A stretch of DNA of 64,000 bases from contig NZ_UHFA01000002.1 in assembly GCF_900459175.1 (NCBI RefSeq), positions 1,798,001 to 1,862,000 of the forward strand. The letters are read 5' to 3'. Positions within the stretch are counted from its first letter, which is position 1. Each line of letters opens with the position of its first letter. The notes beneath the pieces were generated by a model. It made no database searches, was not told the DNA's origin, and worked only from the letters and a program-made list of their open reading frames with translations. Below are positions 18,548 to 30,507 of this stretch, in pieces. Position numbers and translations under genes: made by a program. The DNA is from Streptococcus downei MFe28 (GTDB lineage Bacteria; Bacillota; Bacilli; Lactobacillales; Streptococcaceae).

Positions 18548-19317
18548 TTATAATTAAAAGCCTTTCTGGAAAGAAAATCTGCTGTCTTGGGAAAGAGGGC
18601 GTAAAATTTAGCGGCAAAGGCCATGGCTAGAGGCAAATTGAGCTCTCGCTTATTTTTGCCCATATTGGCGACAATTTTCTTGGCCACCTGTTCGGGGGTC
18701 AAACTATAACGAGCGACCGCCTTGAGATAGCTCCCTGAGGGGTCTGCTTTGTCAAAAAATTTGGTTGAGATAGGGCCAGGATTGACCGTCATCACATAGA
18801 CCTGGCTGTCAGCCAATTCCAACCGCAGAGCATTGGAATAGCCAATGAGGGCAAACTTGGTCGCCGCATAGACAGAAGCCTTGGCGGTCGCCATCTTGCC
18901 AGCCATGCTAGCAATGTTGATGATATGGCCAGAACCAGCAACAGCCATCCGCTCGCCAACCAGACGGGAAAAATTGATGGCCGCTAGGGTATTAACATCG
19001 AAGGTCTCGCGAATGCTTGGAGCATCGAATGTATCGAAGGCCTTAAATTCACCAAAACCAGCATTGTTGATGAAAACATCAATGCGACCGAACTCTTTAT
19101 AGACTTGGTCCACTAGCTGAGCTAGGGCCTGGTCATCACGACTATTGAGACCATAACTGTGGAAATTGGGCCTATCAGCATATAGCTTAGCCATTTTTTC
19201 TTGGTTTCGTCCCACAGCCAGAACAATATCGTCTTGAGGCAGGAGCTTGATGATGGCTTGAGCTAGGCCTCCCGAAGCTCCTGTTATGGCCACTACTCGT
19301 TGTCTTTGTGCTGTCAA
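18544..19317 (-). CDS. Short-chain dehydrogenase/reductase
   Basis: A 257-residue classical [11 protein letters not shown] at 12-19 binds NAD(P), NNAG at 84-87, catalytic Ser137 in IINIASMAG, and YAATK with Y150 and K154; [10 protein letters not shown] follows. Substrate unknown. The operon position between rnz and recJ is conserved in streptococci. Both ends overlap neighbouring genes by 4 bases, so translation is probably coupled to rnz and recJ. Confidence 0.9.
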   Translation of the reverse strand: MTAQRQRVVAITGASGGLAQAIIKLLPQDDIVLAVGRNQEKMAKLYADRPNFHSYGLNSRDDQALAQLVDQVYKEFGRIDVFINNAGFGEFKAFDTFDAPSIRETFDVNTLAAINFSRLVGERMAVAGSGHIINIASMAGKMATAKASVYAATKFALIGYSNALRLELADSQVYVMTVNPGPISTKFFDKADPSGSYLKAVARYSLTPEQVAKKIVANMGKNKRELNLPLAMAFAAKFYALFPKTADFLSRKAFNYK

Positions 19318-20243
19318 ATCTCTACCTCTTCTAGGTCCCAGACCACCTTGCTATTTTCAAAAATACTTCTCGCATCCGCTTCTAATTGGCGGACATCTCG
19401 AGCTAGGAAACGGGCGCTGATGTGATTCATCAAGAGCCTCTTGGCACTAGCATCCTTGGCCACCTGAGCTGCCTGCATATTGGTAGAGTGGCCATGGTTT
19501 CTAGCCAAGCGTTCATCTCCCCTACCATAGGTCGACTCATGAACCAAAATATCAGCCCCCAAGGCCAGGCGAACGCTGGCATGGCATTTTCTAGTATCCC
19601 CCAGAATGGCTAGCACCTTACCCTTGCGAGGGGCTGAAACATAGTCTTTAGCAATAATTTTTGTGCCATCTTCCAGAACCACATCTTGACCATTTTTCAC
19701 CTTACCAAAGAGCGGGCCAAAAGGAAGACCAGCCGCTTTAAGCTTTTCAGCATCTAGAGTGCCTTCCAAGTCCTTCTGTACCACCCGATAGCCCACACAA
19801 AAAATCGTATGATCCAACTTTTCAGCATAAACCGTAAATTTATCCGTCTCCAAAATCTTTCCTAGGGAATGGGCATCAAACTCATGAAAATAAATGCGAT
19901 AGGGCAGGCGGGTCCCCGATAATTTGAGAGTGGTCAGAACCATACTGCGAATACCGACAGGACCATAAAGATCGAGGTCGGTCTGTTCCTCGCTGGCTTG
20001 AAAAGAGCGACTGGCTAAAAAACCAGGTAGACCTAAGACGTGATCCCCATGCAGGTGGGTGATGAAAATCTTACGGACCTTTCGAGGCTTGATGGTTGTT
20101 TCCAAAATCTGTCGCTGGGTTCCTTCCCCGCAATCAAACATCCAAACTTGGTCAATTTCATTGAGGAGCTTCAAGACTAAACTGGAGACATTGCGAGCCT
20201 TGGCCGGTTGGCCGGCTCCTGTTCCTAAAAATTGCAATTCCAT
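19314..20243 (-). CDS. rnz: Ribonuclease Z
   Basis: A 309-residue metallo-beta-lactamase-fold endonuclease that trims tRNA 3' ends. [20 protein letters not shown] at the N-terminus and the zinc signature [13 protein letters not shown] at 62-74 (H63, H65, D67, H68) are characteristic; LVHESTY and NHISAR further on complete the metal site. Length is standard for the short bacterial form. A strong hairpin (20258-20283) separates it from the upstream gene. Confidence 0.96.
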   Translation of the reverse strand: MELQFLGTGAGQPAKARNVSSLVLKLLNEIDQVWMFDCGEGTQRQILETTIKPRKVRKIFITHLHGDHVLGLPGFLASRSFQASEEQTDLDLYGPVGIRSMVLTTLKLSGTRLPYRIYFHEFDAHSLGKILETDKFTVYAEKLDHTIFCVGYRVVQKDLEGTLDAEKLKAAGLPFGPLFGKVKNGQDVVLEDGTKIIAKDYVSAPRKGKVLAILGDTRKCHASVRLALGADILVHESTYGRGDERLARNHGHSTNMQAAQVAKDASAKRLLMNHISARFLARDVRQLEADARSIFENSKVVWDLEEVEI

Positions 20244-20257
20244 ACGTAACTCTCTTG

Positions 20258-20283
20258 CTGGTCCCAGAAAACTCCGGGACCAG
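20258..20283 (-). other. Intercistronic hairpin before rnz
   Basis: CTGGTCCC and GGGACCAG form a perfect 8-bp stem with a 10-base loop, 15 bases before the rnz start. No U-run follows on the minus strand, so it is more likely a processing or stabilising hairpin than a terminator. Confidence 0.55.
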
Positions 20284-20299
20284 TCTTTCTAACTTCTTT

Positions 20300-20953
20300 C
20301 TATTCTTTTATATAAATGACAAACTGCCTCTGGCTAAAGCCATAATAAATTGGCCCCTGGGCCTTTTTACTTACTCGGTCAGCCACACTTAGAACCTCAT
20401 CCGCATTATAACCAGAAATCTTGAGGTAGCCAGCCTGCAAACGGTAGACATCCGTCAGGAGGGCAGATTGGTCTAAGTCAAGCTTCTCCACATCGGTTTC
20501 AGCGAATTCCAGCGGTCTCATTTTAATGGTGCCAGCCTCCTGATAAACCTTGTAGTGGGGGAAAATCTGGGCTATTTCCAACAAGAGTTGACCCCTTATG
20601 GGCTCTTCATTTTCTGAAAATACTTGAGCCACTTCTTGGGCCGACTCATAAACAAAGCCATAAGACTTGCCAGATAGGTTTAGGCGGACAAAGGGCTGCC
20701 TTTCTTCTGCAAAAGAGGGCTGCTTGGTCAACCAACCAAAGGCTTGAGAAAGTTCCAAATAATAGGCCGTCGCTGCTTGAGGGCCTTCCTTCTGATAGAG
20801 CTCAGCAAAATAGGCGTTGACGACACTTGGAGGCGGGCACACCAAGAGTTGGGCGGTCTCAAGGCTCAGACTAGCCAGATTGTTTTTTAGATAGACCTTA
20901 TCCAAACTGGTAAAGCCCCCGTATTTGAGGGCTAATTCCATCACATCAGTCAT
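20300..20953 (-). CDS. Conserved protein of the hflX-rnz operon
   Basis: A 217-residue soluble protein, function unrecognised. Streptococcal counterparts occupy this place between hflX and rnz and are sometimes annotated as cystathionine lyase-like, for which I see no PLP-enzyme motif. Visible: an N-terminal helical part (LALKYGGFTSLDKVYLKN), a middle domain with LSGKSYGFVYES, and a C-terminal sheet ending YYGFSQRQFVIYIKE. The start ATG at 20953 overlaps the hflX stop by 8 bases; a longer reading from 21046 would lie inside hflX and is rejected. Confidence 0.8.
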   Translation of the reverse strand: MTDVMELALKYGGFTSLDKVYLKNNLASLSLETAQLLVCPPPSVVNAYFAELYQKEGPQAATAYYLELSQAFGWLTKQPSFAEERQPFVRLNLSGKSYGFVYESAQEVAQVFSENEEPIRGQLLLEIAQIFPHYKVYQEAGTIKMRPLEFAETDVEKLDLDQSALLTDVYRLQAGYLKISGYNADEVLSVADRVSKKAQGPIYYGFSQRQFVIYIKE

Positions 20954-22184
20954 AAAATTCTTCCAATCTCCACTTATTTTTTTCAGCAATAAAACCAGAA
21001 ATTTCTTGAGACTCTTGGTTAAATTGATAAGAACCCAGCAGGGCATACTTGCTTAAATCATAGAGCTTATAAAACTTATCTGGACTTACCTTGATACTAA
21101 AGGGTAGGAAAAGCTGCTCGATTTCATCCAAAATTTGCCGACGGAGAATTTGCCGACTCTCTGGTTCCCTTAAGGAAAGGCGAATATTGGGAAAGGCTGT
21201 GGCCACTAGGTCCTGGGCCTGATCCATCTTATTATAGATGGCTAGACGTGGGATATCCAGCATGTCCAAGTCCTTCAAAATATCTAAGACCACCTCTTCT
21301 TGCTCCGTGTGATTAGGGTTACTGGCATCAATGACATGAAGAAGCAAGTCCACATGACGACTCTCTTCAAGGGTTGATTTGAAGGCTGCCACCAATTCTG
21401 TCGGCAGGTCGCCAATAAAACCAACCGTATCGGTCAGGGTTACCTGAAATTGGTCCTTAAGAAAAATCTGCTTGGTCGTCGCATCCAGCGTTGCAAATAA
21501 TTCATCGGCTTCGTATTGGTCCTTATCTGTCAAACGGTTCATCAGGGTTGACTTTCCCGCATTGGTATAGCCAATCAAACCGATTTTAAAGACGGACGAA
21601 TCCAGCCGTTTTTCACGTATGGTGGAACGAGTTCTTTCAACCTGCTTAAGTTGCCGTTCTATATCGCTAATCTGATGGCGAATAGAGCGCCGATTGAGTT
21701 CCAGAAGACTCTCACCAGGGCCCCGACTACCAATACCACCAGCCTGACGACTGAGCATGACGCCTTGTCCTGCCAGCCTAGGTAGCATATATTTGAGCTG
21801 GGCCAGATGAACCTGGAGCTTGCCCTCATGACTACGAGCTCGCATAGCAAAAATATCCAAAATCAACTGCATGCGGTCAATCACCTTGACCCCAAAGGCC
21901 GTTTCTAGATTGGCGTTTTGTCTTGGACTTAGACGATTGTTGACAATGACCGTATCAATCTGGTCTGCCTCAATCATACTGGCCACTTCTTGGAGCTTGC
22001 CCGAACCAATAAAGGACTTGCTGTCGTATTTTTCACGCTTTTGCTGGTAGCTGGCGACAACTTGTGCCCCTGCTGTCTGGGCCAAACCCGCCAATTCCTG
22101 CATGGACATGTCGAAATTTTGACTGCTGGGCAATTCAACACCCAGCAAAATTACACTTTCGCTAGACTCAGCCGTTTCATGCAT
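20946..22184 (-). CDS. hflX: Ribosome-associated GTPase HflX
   Basis: A 412-residue GTPase that rescues or splits stalled ribosomes. An N-terminal HflX domain (GSGKLQEV at 61-68, VNNRLSPRQNANLE at 81-94, RARSHEGKLQVHLAQL) precedes the conserved glycine-rich linker GGIGSRGPGE (149-158) and a G domain with GYTNAGKSTLMN at 205-216, DTVGFIGDLP at 252-261 and NKMD near 320. First gene of the operon hflX-x-rnz-SDR-recJ. The usual streptococcal upstream neighbour miaA is not present; a BOX-like element lies there instead. Confidence 0.95.
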   Translation of the reverse strand: MHETAESSESVILLGVELPSSQNFDMSMQELAGLAQTAGAQVVASYQQKREKYDSKSFIGSGKLQEVASMIEADQIDTVIVNNRLSPRQNANLETAFGVKVIDRMQLILDIFAMRARSHEGKLQVHLAQLKYMLPRLAGQGVMLSRQAGGIGSRGPGESLLELNRRSIRHQISDIERQLKQVERTRSTIREKRLDSSVFKIGLIGYTNAGKSTLMNRLTDKDQYEADELFATLDATTKQIFLKDQFQVTLTDTVGFIGDLPTELVAAFKSTLEESRHVDLLLHVIDASNPNHTEQEEVVLDILKDLDMLDIPRLAIYNKMDQAQDLVATAFPNIRLSLREPESRQILRRQILDEIEQLFLPFSIKVSPDKFYKLYDLSKYALLGSYQFNQESQEISGFIAEKNKWRLEEFYD

Positions 22185-22240
22185 GTCCCACTCACCTTTC
22201 TATCAGCCTGGTAAAGCTTTTTCAAGGCAAAAATGGCTCT

Positions 22241-22345
22241 TATACTCTTCAAAAATCAAGACTATCCATCGTTAACTCACTTTGCCGTACCCAAGTACTG
22301 CCTGCAGTTCGTTGCCTCGGATACTTCTGATTTTTATTGAGTATT
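22241..22345. repeat. BOX-like element upstream of hflX
   Basis: 105 bp with ends TATACTCTTCAAAAATCAAG and TGATTTTTATTGAGTATT and the shared core TTTGCCGTACCCAAGTACTG plus CCTGCAGTTCGTTGCC. Occupies most of the 304-base gap between hflX and ezrA; the rest holds the ezrA terminator. Confidence 0.82.
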
Positions 22346-22427
22346 ACCACCAGTTTTCTTCGCCCATTTGGACTTTCATTATATCACAAATAGGGGCAAA
22401 TTTTACGAGGTCAAGGCTGAATTTTTC

Positions 22428-22466
22428 CATTAAAAAATGACCGGAAAATCCAGTCATTTTAATGGT
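22428..22466 (-). terminator. Intrinsic terminator of ezrA
   Basis: On the minus strand AAAATGACTGG and CCGGTCATTTT form an 11-bp stem followed by TTAATGG; located 22 bases past the ezrA stop. Confidence 0.75.
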
Positions 22467-22488
22467 CCTTATAAATTCAAAGCCTCAA

Positions 22489-24213
22489 TTAGAAGCGAAT
22501 AATTTCACGCGTTCTTTCGTATGATGACACGAAACGATCGGTGACGCCTGGTTCAACAACTTCCAGAGCATAGGAGATTTCTTCAAAGGAAGATTTATAA
22601 TCGTATTCCTTCTCAAAAAGTTTGAGGGCAATTTCAAAGCTCTCTTGAACTGCAGGCTCAAAGCTACGATAGCGGTTGGAGTATTGCAGGAGTTGCTCGG
22701 TCAAAGTTGCATTTTGAACCACACGGTAGGTCGTTTCAATCAGAAGGTCCATGGAAGAACCAGCTGATTCGGTCAAGCGGGCTACCAAGTTAATATTGAT
22801 GCGCCCTTTACTCAGTTCATCCAGGAGAGTTTCCAAATGCTCGCTGGTTGTAAAGAAGATACTGAGGAAGTCCTGAGGAATACCAGGCAAATTGCGTTTT
22901 TCCATGAAACGCTTAATCACATGGAGTTGGTTCACATAGTCATCGGCCTTAATCCGAGACTCATTTTCAATACGCTCAATTCCCTTGAGCTCACCGCTAA
23001 GTTCAATCTGACCATCCTCAACGTTAGACAGGGTCTTGAGGGCATCATCAAAGATTCTTTTAAGTTCTGAGAAAGGTTTCTCTTGGGTGTCAAAGTTTTC
23101 AATTGCCGGGATGGTATCGTCTTCGATTTTCTTCAATTCCTTAGCAAACTTGCTAACACTGAGCGTCTCATTGTCTTCAATAATGTAAAGACTGTTGAGG
23201 TGAGCCATTTCTTTTTCAAGCGCCTGATTATTGTGCTTAGCATGCTCCAAGTACTTGGGCAGGATCTTAGAATCCTTCATAACTTGCTTATTAGCATCAA
23301 TTTCACGCTCGAAGATGGCATAGAGACCGTCAATCTTTTCTTGAATCTCTTCGTTTTCCTCAAGTGCTCGATCCAAGTCCAAGGTCGCTAGGCCATCTGC
23401 ATTGCTAGAAATAGATTCTCGAATATCCTGGAAGCGACGCTCAATATTGCGTTCTGGGAAGTGGTAATGCGCATCCAAAAGCTTGCCATAACCCGATTCC
23501 AAATCATCCAATTGATCTGGGAAGTCGTCTTCCAACTTGGCCACAATAGCAGGGATTTTTTCTGATATTTGACCGAGGGCAATGGTATGCTCCTCAGCCT
23601 TATCCAAGATTTCAGCTGCTTCAACAGGGTCCCCTGTTGAGTTGAGGGTAACAAATTGAGAGAATTCTGCTTCAATATTCTTGAGTTGCTTCTCAATTTC
23701 AGTCTTAGTGGCACCAAAGTTATCAGAGTTATCTTCAATACTGGTCTTGAGATCTTCATAGAGGTCCAAGGCATGCTTAACTCTGGCACTATTCTTGTCT
23801 TCCTGATCTTTCAGAATTCCCAAGGCATCTCGAACTGAGCTAATATCTTCTTGGGCCAAATCCAATTGGCTCTCAATCGTGCCCAGAGAATTTCTGACCT
23901 TGAGGAAGCGGAAGGAATCATTTTGATTTTCCGCCTCAACCAGGTTGGCTTCGATATCCTTAACCGTATTGGTCGACAGGTCGGTCCACTTTTGATTCCA
24001 TTCTCGGAAGGTGGTTTGACTTTGGCCAATCAGATTCAGCTTTTTAACGGACTCCAATTCCTTTGCGACTGGCTGCTCAAACAACTGTTGCTTGCGCTCT
24101 TCTAATTGTGCCAACCGTAAATCATTTCGTTTTCTAAGAATAACACCGATAAGATAACCGACAATGACCACAAGGACCAGGGCTACTATCAGCACTACAA
24201 TTCCGCTCGACAT
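22489..24213 (-). CDS. ezrA: Septation ring formation regulator EzrA
   Basis: A 574-residue cell-division protein with one N-terminal membrane helix (about 4-26, [20 protein letters not shown]) and a long alpha-helical, Glu/Lys/Leu-rich cytoplasmic rod built of spectrin-like repeats. It interacts with FtsZ and modulates Z-ring and septal wall synthesis in Gram-positive cocci. [20 protein letters not shown] near the C-terminus is the conserved QNR-like patch region. Transcribed from its own promoter after gyrB; the leader contains a terminator-like hairpin. Confidence 0.94.
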   Translation of the reverse strand: MSSGIVVLIVALVLVVIVGYLIGVILRKRNDLRLAQLEERKQQLFEQPVAKELESVKKLNLIGQSQTTFREWNQKWTDLSTNTVKDIEANLVEAENQNDSFRFLKVRNSLGTIESQLDLAQEDISSVRDALGILKDQEDKNSARVKHALDLYEDLKTSIEDNSDNFGATKTEIEKQLKNIEAEFSQFVTLNSTGDPVEAAEILDKAEEHTIALGQISEKIPAIVAKLEDDFPDQLDDLESGYGKLLDAHYHFPERNIERRFQDIRESISSNADGLATLDLDRALEENEEIQEKIDGLYAIFEREIDANKQVMKDSKILPKYLEHAKHNNQALEKEMAHLNSLYIIEDNETLSVSKFAKELKKIEDDTIPAIENFDTQEKPFSELKRIFDDALKTLSNVEDGQIELSGELKGIERIENESRIKADDYVNQLHVIKRFMEKRNLPGIPQDFLSIFFTTSEHLETLLDELSKGRININLVARLTESAGSSMDLLIETTYRVVQNATLTEQLLQYSNRYRSFEPAVQESFEIALKLFEKEYDYKSSFEEISYALEVVEPGVTDRFVSSYERTREIIRF

Positions 24214-24250
24214 GTTCTCTCCTTTAAGTCATGAGAAGGGTCTAAAACAA

Positions 24251-24279
24251 AGCTCAAGGAAGCCAATAGCCTTGAGCTT
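24251..24279 (-). terminator. Terminator-like hairpin in the gyrB-ezrA gap
   Basis: AGCTCAAGG and CCTTGAGCT form a perfect 9-bp stem with a 10-base loop, followed by TTGTTTTAG on the minus strand. It lies after the ezrA promoter and only about 37 bases before the ezrA start, so it could terminate gyrB read-through and also attenuate ezrA. Confidence 0.65.
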
Positions 24280-24443
24280 GCCTGTCCCACTTCTCTCTTT
24301 TTATCATTTTGATACCTTAATGCAAAATCCATTCCTCCAACCAGGCCTAAGCTGGTAGGGTAATCGGGCTTGCTAGAGCATAGCCTAATTTTCAAGGCTG
24401 AAAATCAATAAGCCTGCTCCTTTTCTTTCACATAGTACGCCCC

Positions 24444-24472
24444 ATTATATCATAGTTCTAGGGACTTATCAA
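24444..24472 (-). promoter_or_regulatory. Predicted promoter of ezrA
   Basis: On the minus strand TTGATA and TATAAT are separated by exactly 17 bases, just past the gyrB stop; the implied ezrA leader is about 220 bases. Confidence 0.75.
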
Positions 24473-24484
24473 AAAAAGTTCCAA

Positions 24485-26999
<2,515 letters not shown>

Positions 27000-27107
27000 A
27001 ATCTTTATTATAGCATATTTCGCTCTATTTTGCACCTTGCTTGTCCTATTTCCAGCCCCATTTCACGCCATTTTTGAGGCAAATAGCCCTCTACTTTTTT
27101 TCCAAAT

Positions 27108-27140
27108 CAAAAGGCCTAGGAAAGAAACTTCCTAAGCCTG
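27108..27140 (-). terminator. Terminator of rodA
   Basis: On the minus strand AGGCTTAGGAAG and CTTTCCTAGGCCT pair around a short loop and are followed by TTTTGATTTGG, immediately after the rodA stop. Confidence 0.65.
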
Positions 27141-27143
27141 CTT

Positions 27144-28382
27144 TTAAATCCAATATTTGTTCCAACTACTGCGGCTCAAACCTTCGTCAATTCGTCTTTC
27201 CTTTGCCAAAGAATTCTGGTAGGACATGGAGAGAACCAGACCGACCCCAATCAAATTGGACATGAGTGAGGAACCCCCTTTGGAAATGAAAGGAAGTGGA
27301 ATCCCTGTCAGGGGAAGAACTCCGATAGCCGCACCAATATTTTCAAAAACGTGGAAGAGAATCATCATGATGAATCCCGTCGCAATGTAGGTGTTAAAGA
27401 CATTATTGGACTCAATCGTAATTCGAATCATACGGAAGATGAGAATTAAATAGAGCAAGATAACGACAATCGAGCCAACAAACCCGAAGTCCTCAGCAAT
27501 GACCGTGAAAATCATATCTGATTCACGAACAGGTACTGATAACTCAGCAATATTAAAGCCCTTACCGAAAAGACCACCACTACCGATAGAAATCAAGCCC
27601 TGGACCTGCTGGTAGGCAATGCCTGACTCATAGGCAAAGGGATCCAGCCAGGCAGCCACCCGGTTAATCTTATAGGTTTCCATTCCCATATGATAGAGCC
27701 ACTCCTTGCCCCAATCACTAGTAAAGATGAGGAGGAAAAGGCCAAAGCCGAGCCCCGCCACCAAGAGAGCCGATAGAATAATCCGCCAGGAGACGCCGGA
27801 TAGGACTATCAGGCCGGCCAGAATAGCCAGAAAGACCATAGCTGTCCCCATGTCCTTCTGCAATACTAAGAGCAAGAGGACAGGAGCCGTTACAGCAAGA
27901 TAGATGAGAATCAGTCGGCCGTCTTTTTTGAGCGAAGGCTCTTCTTCCTTATACTCATCCTTGAACCAGACCCCCATTCGAGCCAACATGAGAATATAGG
28001 CAATCTTCATAAATTCCGAGGGCTGAAAGAGACTGACCGAGCCAACGCTGACCCAGTTCTTAGCCCCTGTTGAAGCAACCAGGGTTGGACTATAAATGAA
28101 GAGGGGTAAAACCATCAAGGCCAGACCCGCGCCATAGAGGTAGGGGGTCAGTTTCCAGAGCCGCTCGACATCGAAAAACATAACGACAAAAGCAATAATA
28201 CAGCCGACCACAATTCCGATGACCTGCTGGATAATAACCGAGAGGACAGAATGGGGATTATCATGGCTGGTCGCTGTATAGATGGCCACCATCCCGATTA
28301 AGATTAAGAGAAAAACAGGAAGGATGACCGTATAGTCAATGCGACTATCTAAAGGTCTTTTTCTTTTTCTGGGCATTGCCAC
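27144..28382 (-). CDS. rodA: Rod shape-determining protein RodA (FtsW/RodA/SpoVE family)
   Basis: A 412-residue polytopic SEDS peptidoglycan glycosyltransferase with about ten membrane helices. GAKNWVSVGSVSLFQPSEFMKIAYI is the conserved W..G...QPSE motif, and the C-terminal part has AEDFGFVGSIVVILLYL and PLTGIPLPFISKGGSSL, the SEDS signature. In ovoid cocci RodA drives peripheral (elongation) wall synthesis with PBP2b. The N-terminus is basic and cytoplasmic (MAMPRKRKRPLDSR). An extended -10 (TGCTATAAT, 28406-28414) lies upstream. Confidence 0.93.
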   Translation of the reverse strand: MAMPRKRKRPLDSRIDYTVILPVFLLILIGMVAIYTATSHDNPHSVLSVIIQQVIGIVVGCIIAFVVMFFDVERLWKLTPYLYGAGLALMVLPLFIYSPTLVASTGAKNWVSVGSVSLFQPSEFMKIAYILMLARMGVWFKDEYKEEEPSLKKDGRLILIYLAVTAPVLLLLVLQKDMGTAMVFLAILAGLIVLSGVSWRIILSALLVAGLGFGLFLLIFTSDWGKEWLYHMGMETYKINRVAAWLDPFAYESGIAYQQVQGLISIGSGGLFGKGFNIAELSVPVRESDMIFTVIAEDFGFVGSIVVILLYLILIFRMIRITIESNNVFNTYIATGFIMMILFHVFENIGAAIGVLPLTGIPLPFISKGGSSLMSNLIGVGLVLSMSYQNSLAKERRIDEGLSRSSWNKYWI

Positions 28383-28438
28383 ACTCCTTAAAATAACTAG
28401 TATCCATTATAGCATGTAATCATGACAAAGGCATGACC

Positions 28439-29437
28439 TTAAAAGACAAAATATTGTAAAATTAGACTCGACCCTGCAACTGCTGCCCAGGTAATCAGAC
28501 CTGTCAAGAGAGGTTTGTGACCGGCTTTCCTAAATTGTTGAAAGGAAACCTTACAACCGATACCAGCCAGAGCCATGGCCATCAAAAATTGCGAAACTGA
28601 CTTCGCATAGGGGATGGCTACCCTAGGAAAAATTCCCAAGGAAGATAGGATAGAGGTCACGACGAACCAGAGGATAAACCAAGGGAAGATTTTCATAAAT
28701 GAAAAATTCTGTTGACTTTTTCTGGATTGATAGAATTTAAGACCAGCCAAAATCAGGCAGGAAGGCACAATCATTAGAGCCCTAGCCAATTTAACAATGG
28801 TCGCAAAGTCACCAGCCTTCCGACTATAACTATACCCTGCAGCCACAACTGAGGAAGTATCATTGACAGCTGTCCCTGCCCAGAGACCAAAATTATAGTC
28901 AGACATCTGCATCAGGTGGCCAAGAGCCGGAAAGAGAAAGACCGCTATAATATTAAAAAGAAAGATGGTGGACATGGAGAGGGCAATCTCGTCATCTTCT
29001 GCTTCTAAGATAGGGGAGGCGGCTGCGATGGCAGAACCCCCACAGATGGCTGTCCCAAAACCAATCAAGGTCTCCAAGTTTTTCGATAGTTTGAGCCAGC
29101 GACCAACCAAGTAAGAGACCATGAAAGAAATTAAAATCGTCGTAATCGAAATTTTCAAGGAGGACAAGCCAGTCTTTGAGACCTCTTGAATGGACATGCT
29201 AAAACCTAGAACAATAATCGAATACTGGAGAATTTTCTTACCACTAAAGGCAACCCCCGCTTGGAAACCTTCTTTCAGCCCAAAAAGATTATTGACCAAA
29301 ATGCCCAAAATGATAGCAAAAACACTAGAGCCGATTAGAGGAAAGAAATTCCCCAAAATCATGGCCATCAGAGCTAGACTTGCTGTCAATGCAAAACCAG
29401 GCAGATAGGCTTGCAATTTTTCCATGGAAACCTCCAA
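28439..29437 (-). CDS. YeiH/UPF0324-family membrane protein (putative sulfate exporter)
   Basis: A 332-residue membrane protein of the YeiH/YadS type with about ten helices. Conserved segments include ILGILVNNLFGL, LKISITTILISFMVSYLVGR, GFGTAICGGSAIAAASPI (hallmark GTAICGGSAIAA), LWAGTAVNDTSSVVAAGY and GIGCKVSFQQFRKAG. The family is annotated as putative sulfate exporter, without firm biochemical proof in streptococci. Its start has a TTTGGAGG ribosome site. Stands alone after rodA. Confidence 0.87.
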   Translation of the reverse strand: MEVSMEKLQAYLPGFALTASLALMAMILGNFFPLIGSSVFAIILGILVNNLFGLKEGFQAGVAFSGKKILQYSIIVLGFSMSIQEVSKTGLSSLKISITTILISFMVSYLVGRWLKLSKNLETLIGFGTAICGGSAIAAASPILEAEDDEIALSMSTIFLFNIIAVFLFPALGHLMQMSDYNFGLWAGTAVNDTSSVVAAGYSYSRKAGDFATIVKLARALMIVPSCLILAGLKFYQSRKSQQNFSFMKIFPWFILWFVVTSILSSLGIFPRVAIPYAKSVSQFLMAMALAGIGCKVSFQQFRKAGHKPLLTGLITWAAVAGSSLILQYFVF

Positions 29438-29454
29438 AAAATATTATCGCTTCT

Positions 29455-29482
29455 ATGTTACCACTTTTAAAGAAGCAATCAA
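29455..29482 (-). promoter_or_regulatory. Predicted promoter of the YeiH-family gene
   Basis: TTGATT and TAACAT on the minus strand, spacer 16, ending about 18 bases before the coding start. Confidence 0.45.
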
Positions 29483-29563
29483 GCCCAAAATGGGCTAAAT
29501 GATAGACTCAAGAGCCCAGTGAGCCAATTAGGGCAGGTTTTGCAAAAGTTCACAAACTCATTA

Positions 29564-30054
29564 TCAAAAATGATGATTCCAATCATCATCCCAGATGACA
29601 TCATCACCTAGGGTAATACTCAACAAGGTCTTCTTTTTCATATCAGGTTTGTCATCATCGCCAATTACAATGGATAGGTACCAGCTAGAATCCTCTCAAC
29701 CATTAACCGTCCCAGCCAAAATCATTGATTCGGGACCAATGAAGGGAGCCGGTTCCCATTTTGTCTGCTCCCAGTTGATCTGCACACTTTCAATTCGGCC
29801 AAGGCCATGATGCAAAACATACTCGTTAATCTTTTCCTGATGCTTTTTAGCATAGGCCAGCTGTTTCTCATGGTCGGTTAATTCTCTTGTGCTTGAGGTT
29901 GATTCGGGAGCCTTGCTCATTGGATTTTCCGTTCTAAGTTGCCAAGCTGCTAGTAAAATCATCAAAATAGGCCAAGAAAAAAGGCGCTTAGACAGATAAA
30001 TTTAATCCTCTGCCTTTGCTCAGCCTTTCGACTACAATCATTTTTGTCAGACAT
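29564..30054 (-). pseudogene. Decayed gene for a membrane-anchored, acidic-tailed protein
   Basis: An ATG at 30054 with a strong AAGGAG site opens MSDKNDCSRKAEQRQRIKFI, which runs into a stop inside its first hydrophobic segment. A neighbouring frame continues plausibly (LFSWPILMILLAAWQLRTE, then a polar domain with YAKKHQEKINEYVLHHGLG), indicating a frameshift near 29990-30010. At 29696-29698 an in-frame TGA interrupts it; beyond it the same frame continues with WYLSIVIGDDDKPDMKKK and ends DDVIWDDDWNHHF. Two independent lesions make this a pseudogene. Family unknown. The upstream 49-codon gene is intact. Confidence 0.7.
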
Positions 30055-30069
30055 GAGAACTCTCCTTCG

Positions 30070-30219
30070 TTATTTGAGACCAGAAAAGTCATCAGCTTTT
30101 TTAGTCCTACCCAATAAAATAGTAAAACACTTTTTAAAGAGATAAAGCAGACCAACACTTAGACCAATTAGGGTAAAGGCCAGGAGGCTAAAGGCTCCCA
30201 CTGTCATTGACTTTTTCAT
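30070..30219 (-). CDS. Small membrane peptide, 49 residues
   Basis: Reads MKKSMTVGAFSLLAFTLIGL and continues SVGLLYLFKKCFTILLGR, ending ADDFSGLK. One hydrophobic helix (about 6-28) flanked by lysines, like a single-pass membrane peptide; not recognised. AAGGATG lies 9 bases before the ATG. It ends 15 bases before the start of the decayed gene at 30054 and the two probably formed one operon. Confidence 0.5.
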   Translation of the reverse strand: MKKSMTVGAFSLLAFTLIGLSVGLLYLFKKCFTILLGRTKKADDFSGLK

Positions 30220-30299
30220 AAAAACACATCCTTAAAATAAACTTATAAAAAGTATAACAAATCTGCTAACCTCCTGCAAGGAAAATCTGGGCATCAAAA

Positions 30300-30430
30300 A
30301 AATTGTATCATTCGGAACGTAGTTTTAACTGTGCTAAAACTGCATCAATAGCTCTAAATTCAGCTTCGCCATTATGGCTTGCTTCATTAAGAGCTATAGA
30401 AAAGCCCAGCCGAAACTGAGCTATTATGAT
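30300..30430 (-). repeat. Structured repeat Z, copy 1 (3' of ilvD)
   Basis: Shares TTCGGAACGTAGTT and AACTGCATCAAT, 27 bases apart, with the copy at 48180-48366. Between and around these strings the bases differ but stems are kept: ATAGCTCT/AGAGCTAT here against ATGTGCCT/AGGCACAT there. On the minus strand the first hairpin (AGCTCAG/CTGGGCT then TTTTCT, 30398-30422) works as an ilvD terminator. The rest of the gap to 30507 shows nothing else. Confidence 0.55.
30398..30422 (-). terminator. Terminator of ilvD
   Basis: AGCTCAG TTTCGG CTGGGCT followed by TTTTCTATAG on the minus strand, about 85 bases after the ilvD stop; part of repeat Z. Confidence 0.6.
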
Positions 30431-30507
30431 ATTATCTAACTTAGTCAGGAATCAAGATTCAGGCGAGCTGGCCTTCAGCGAAAATCCTTATCCACCAGCC
30501 TCAAGCC

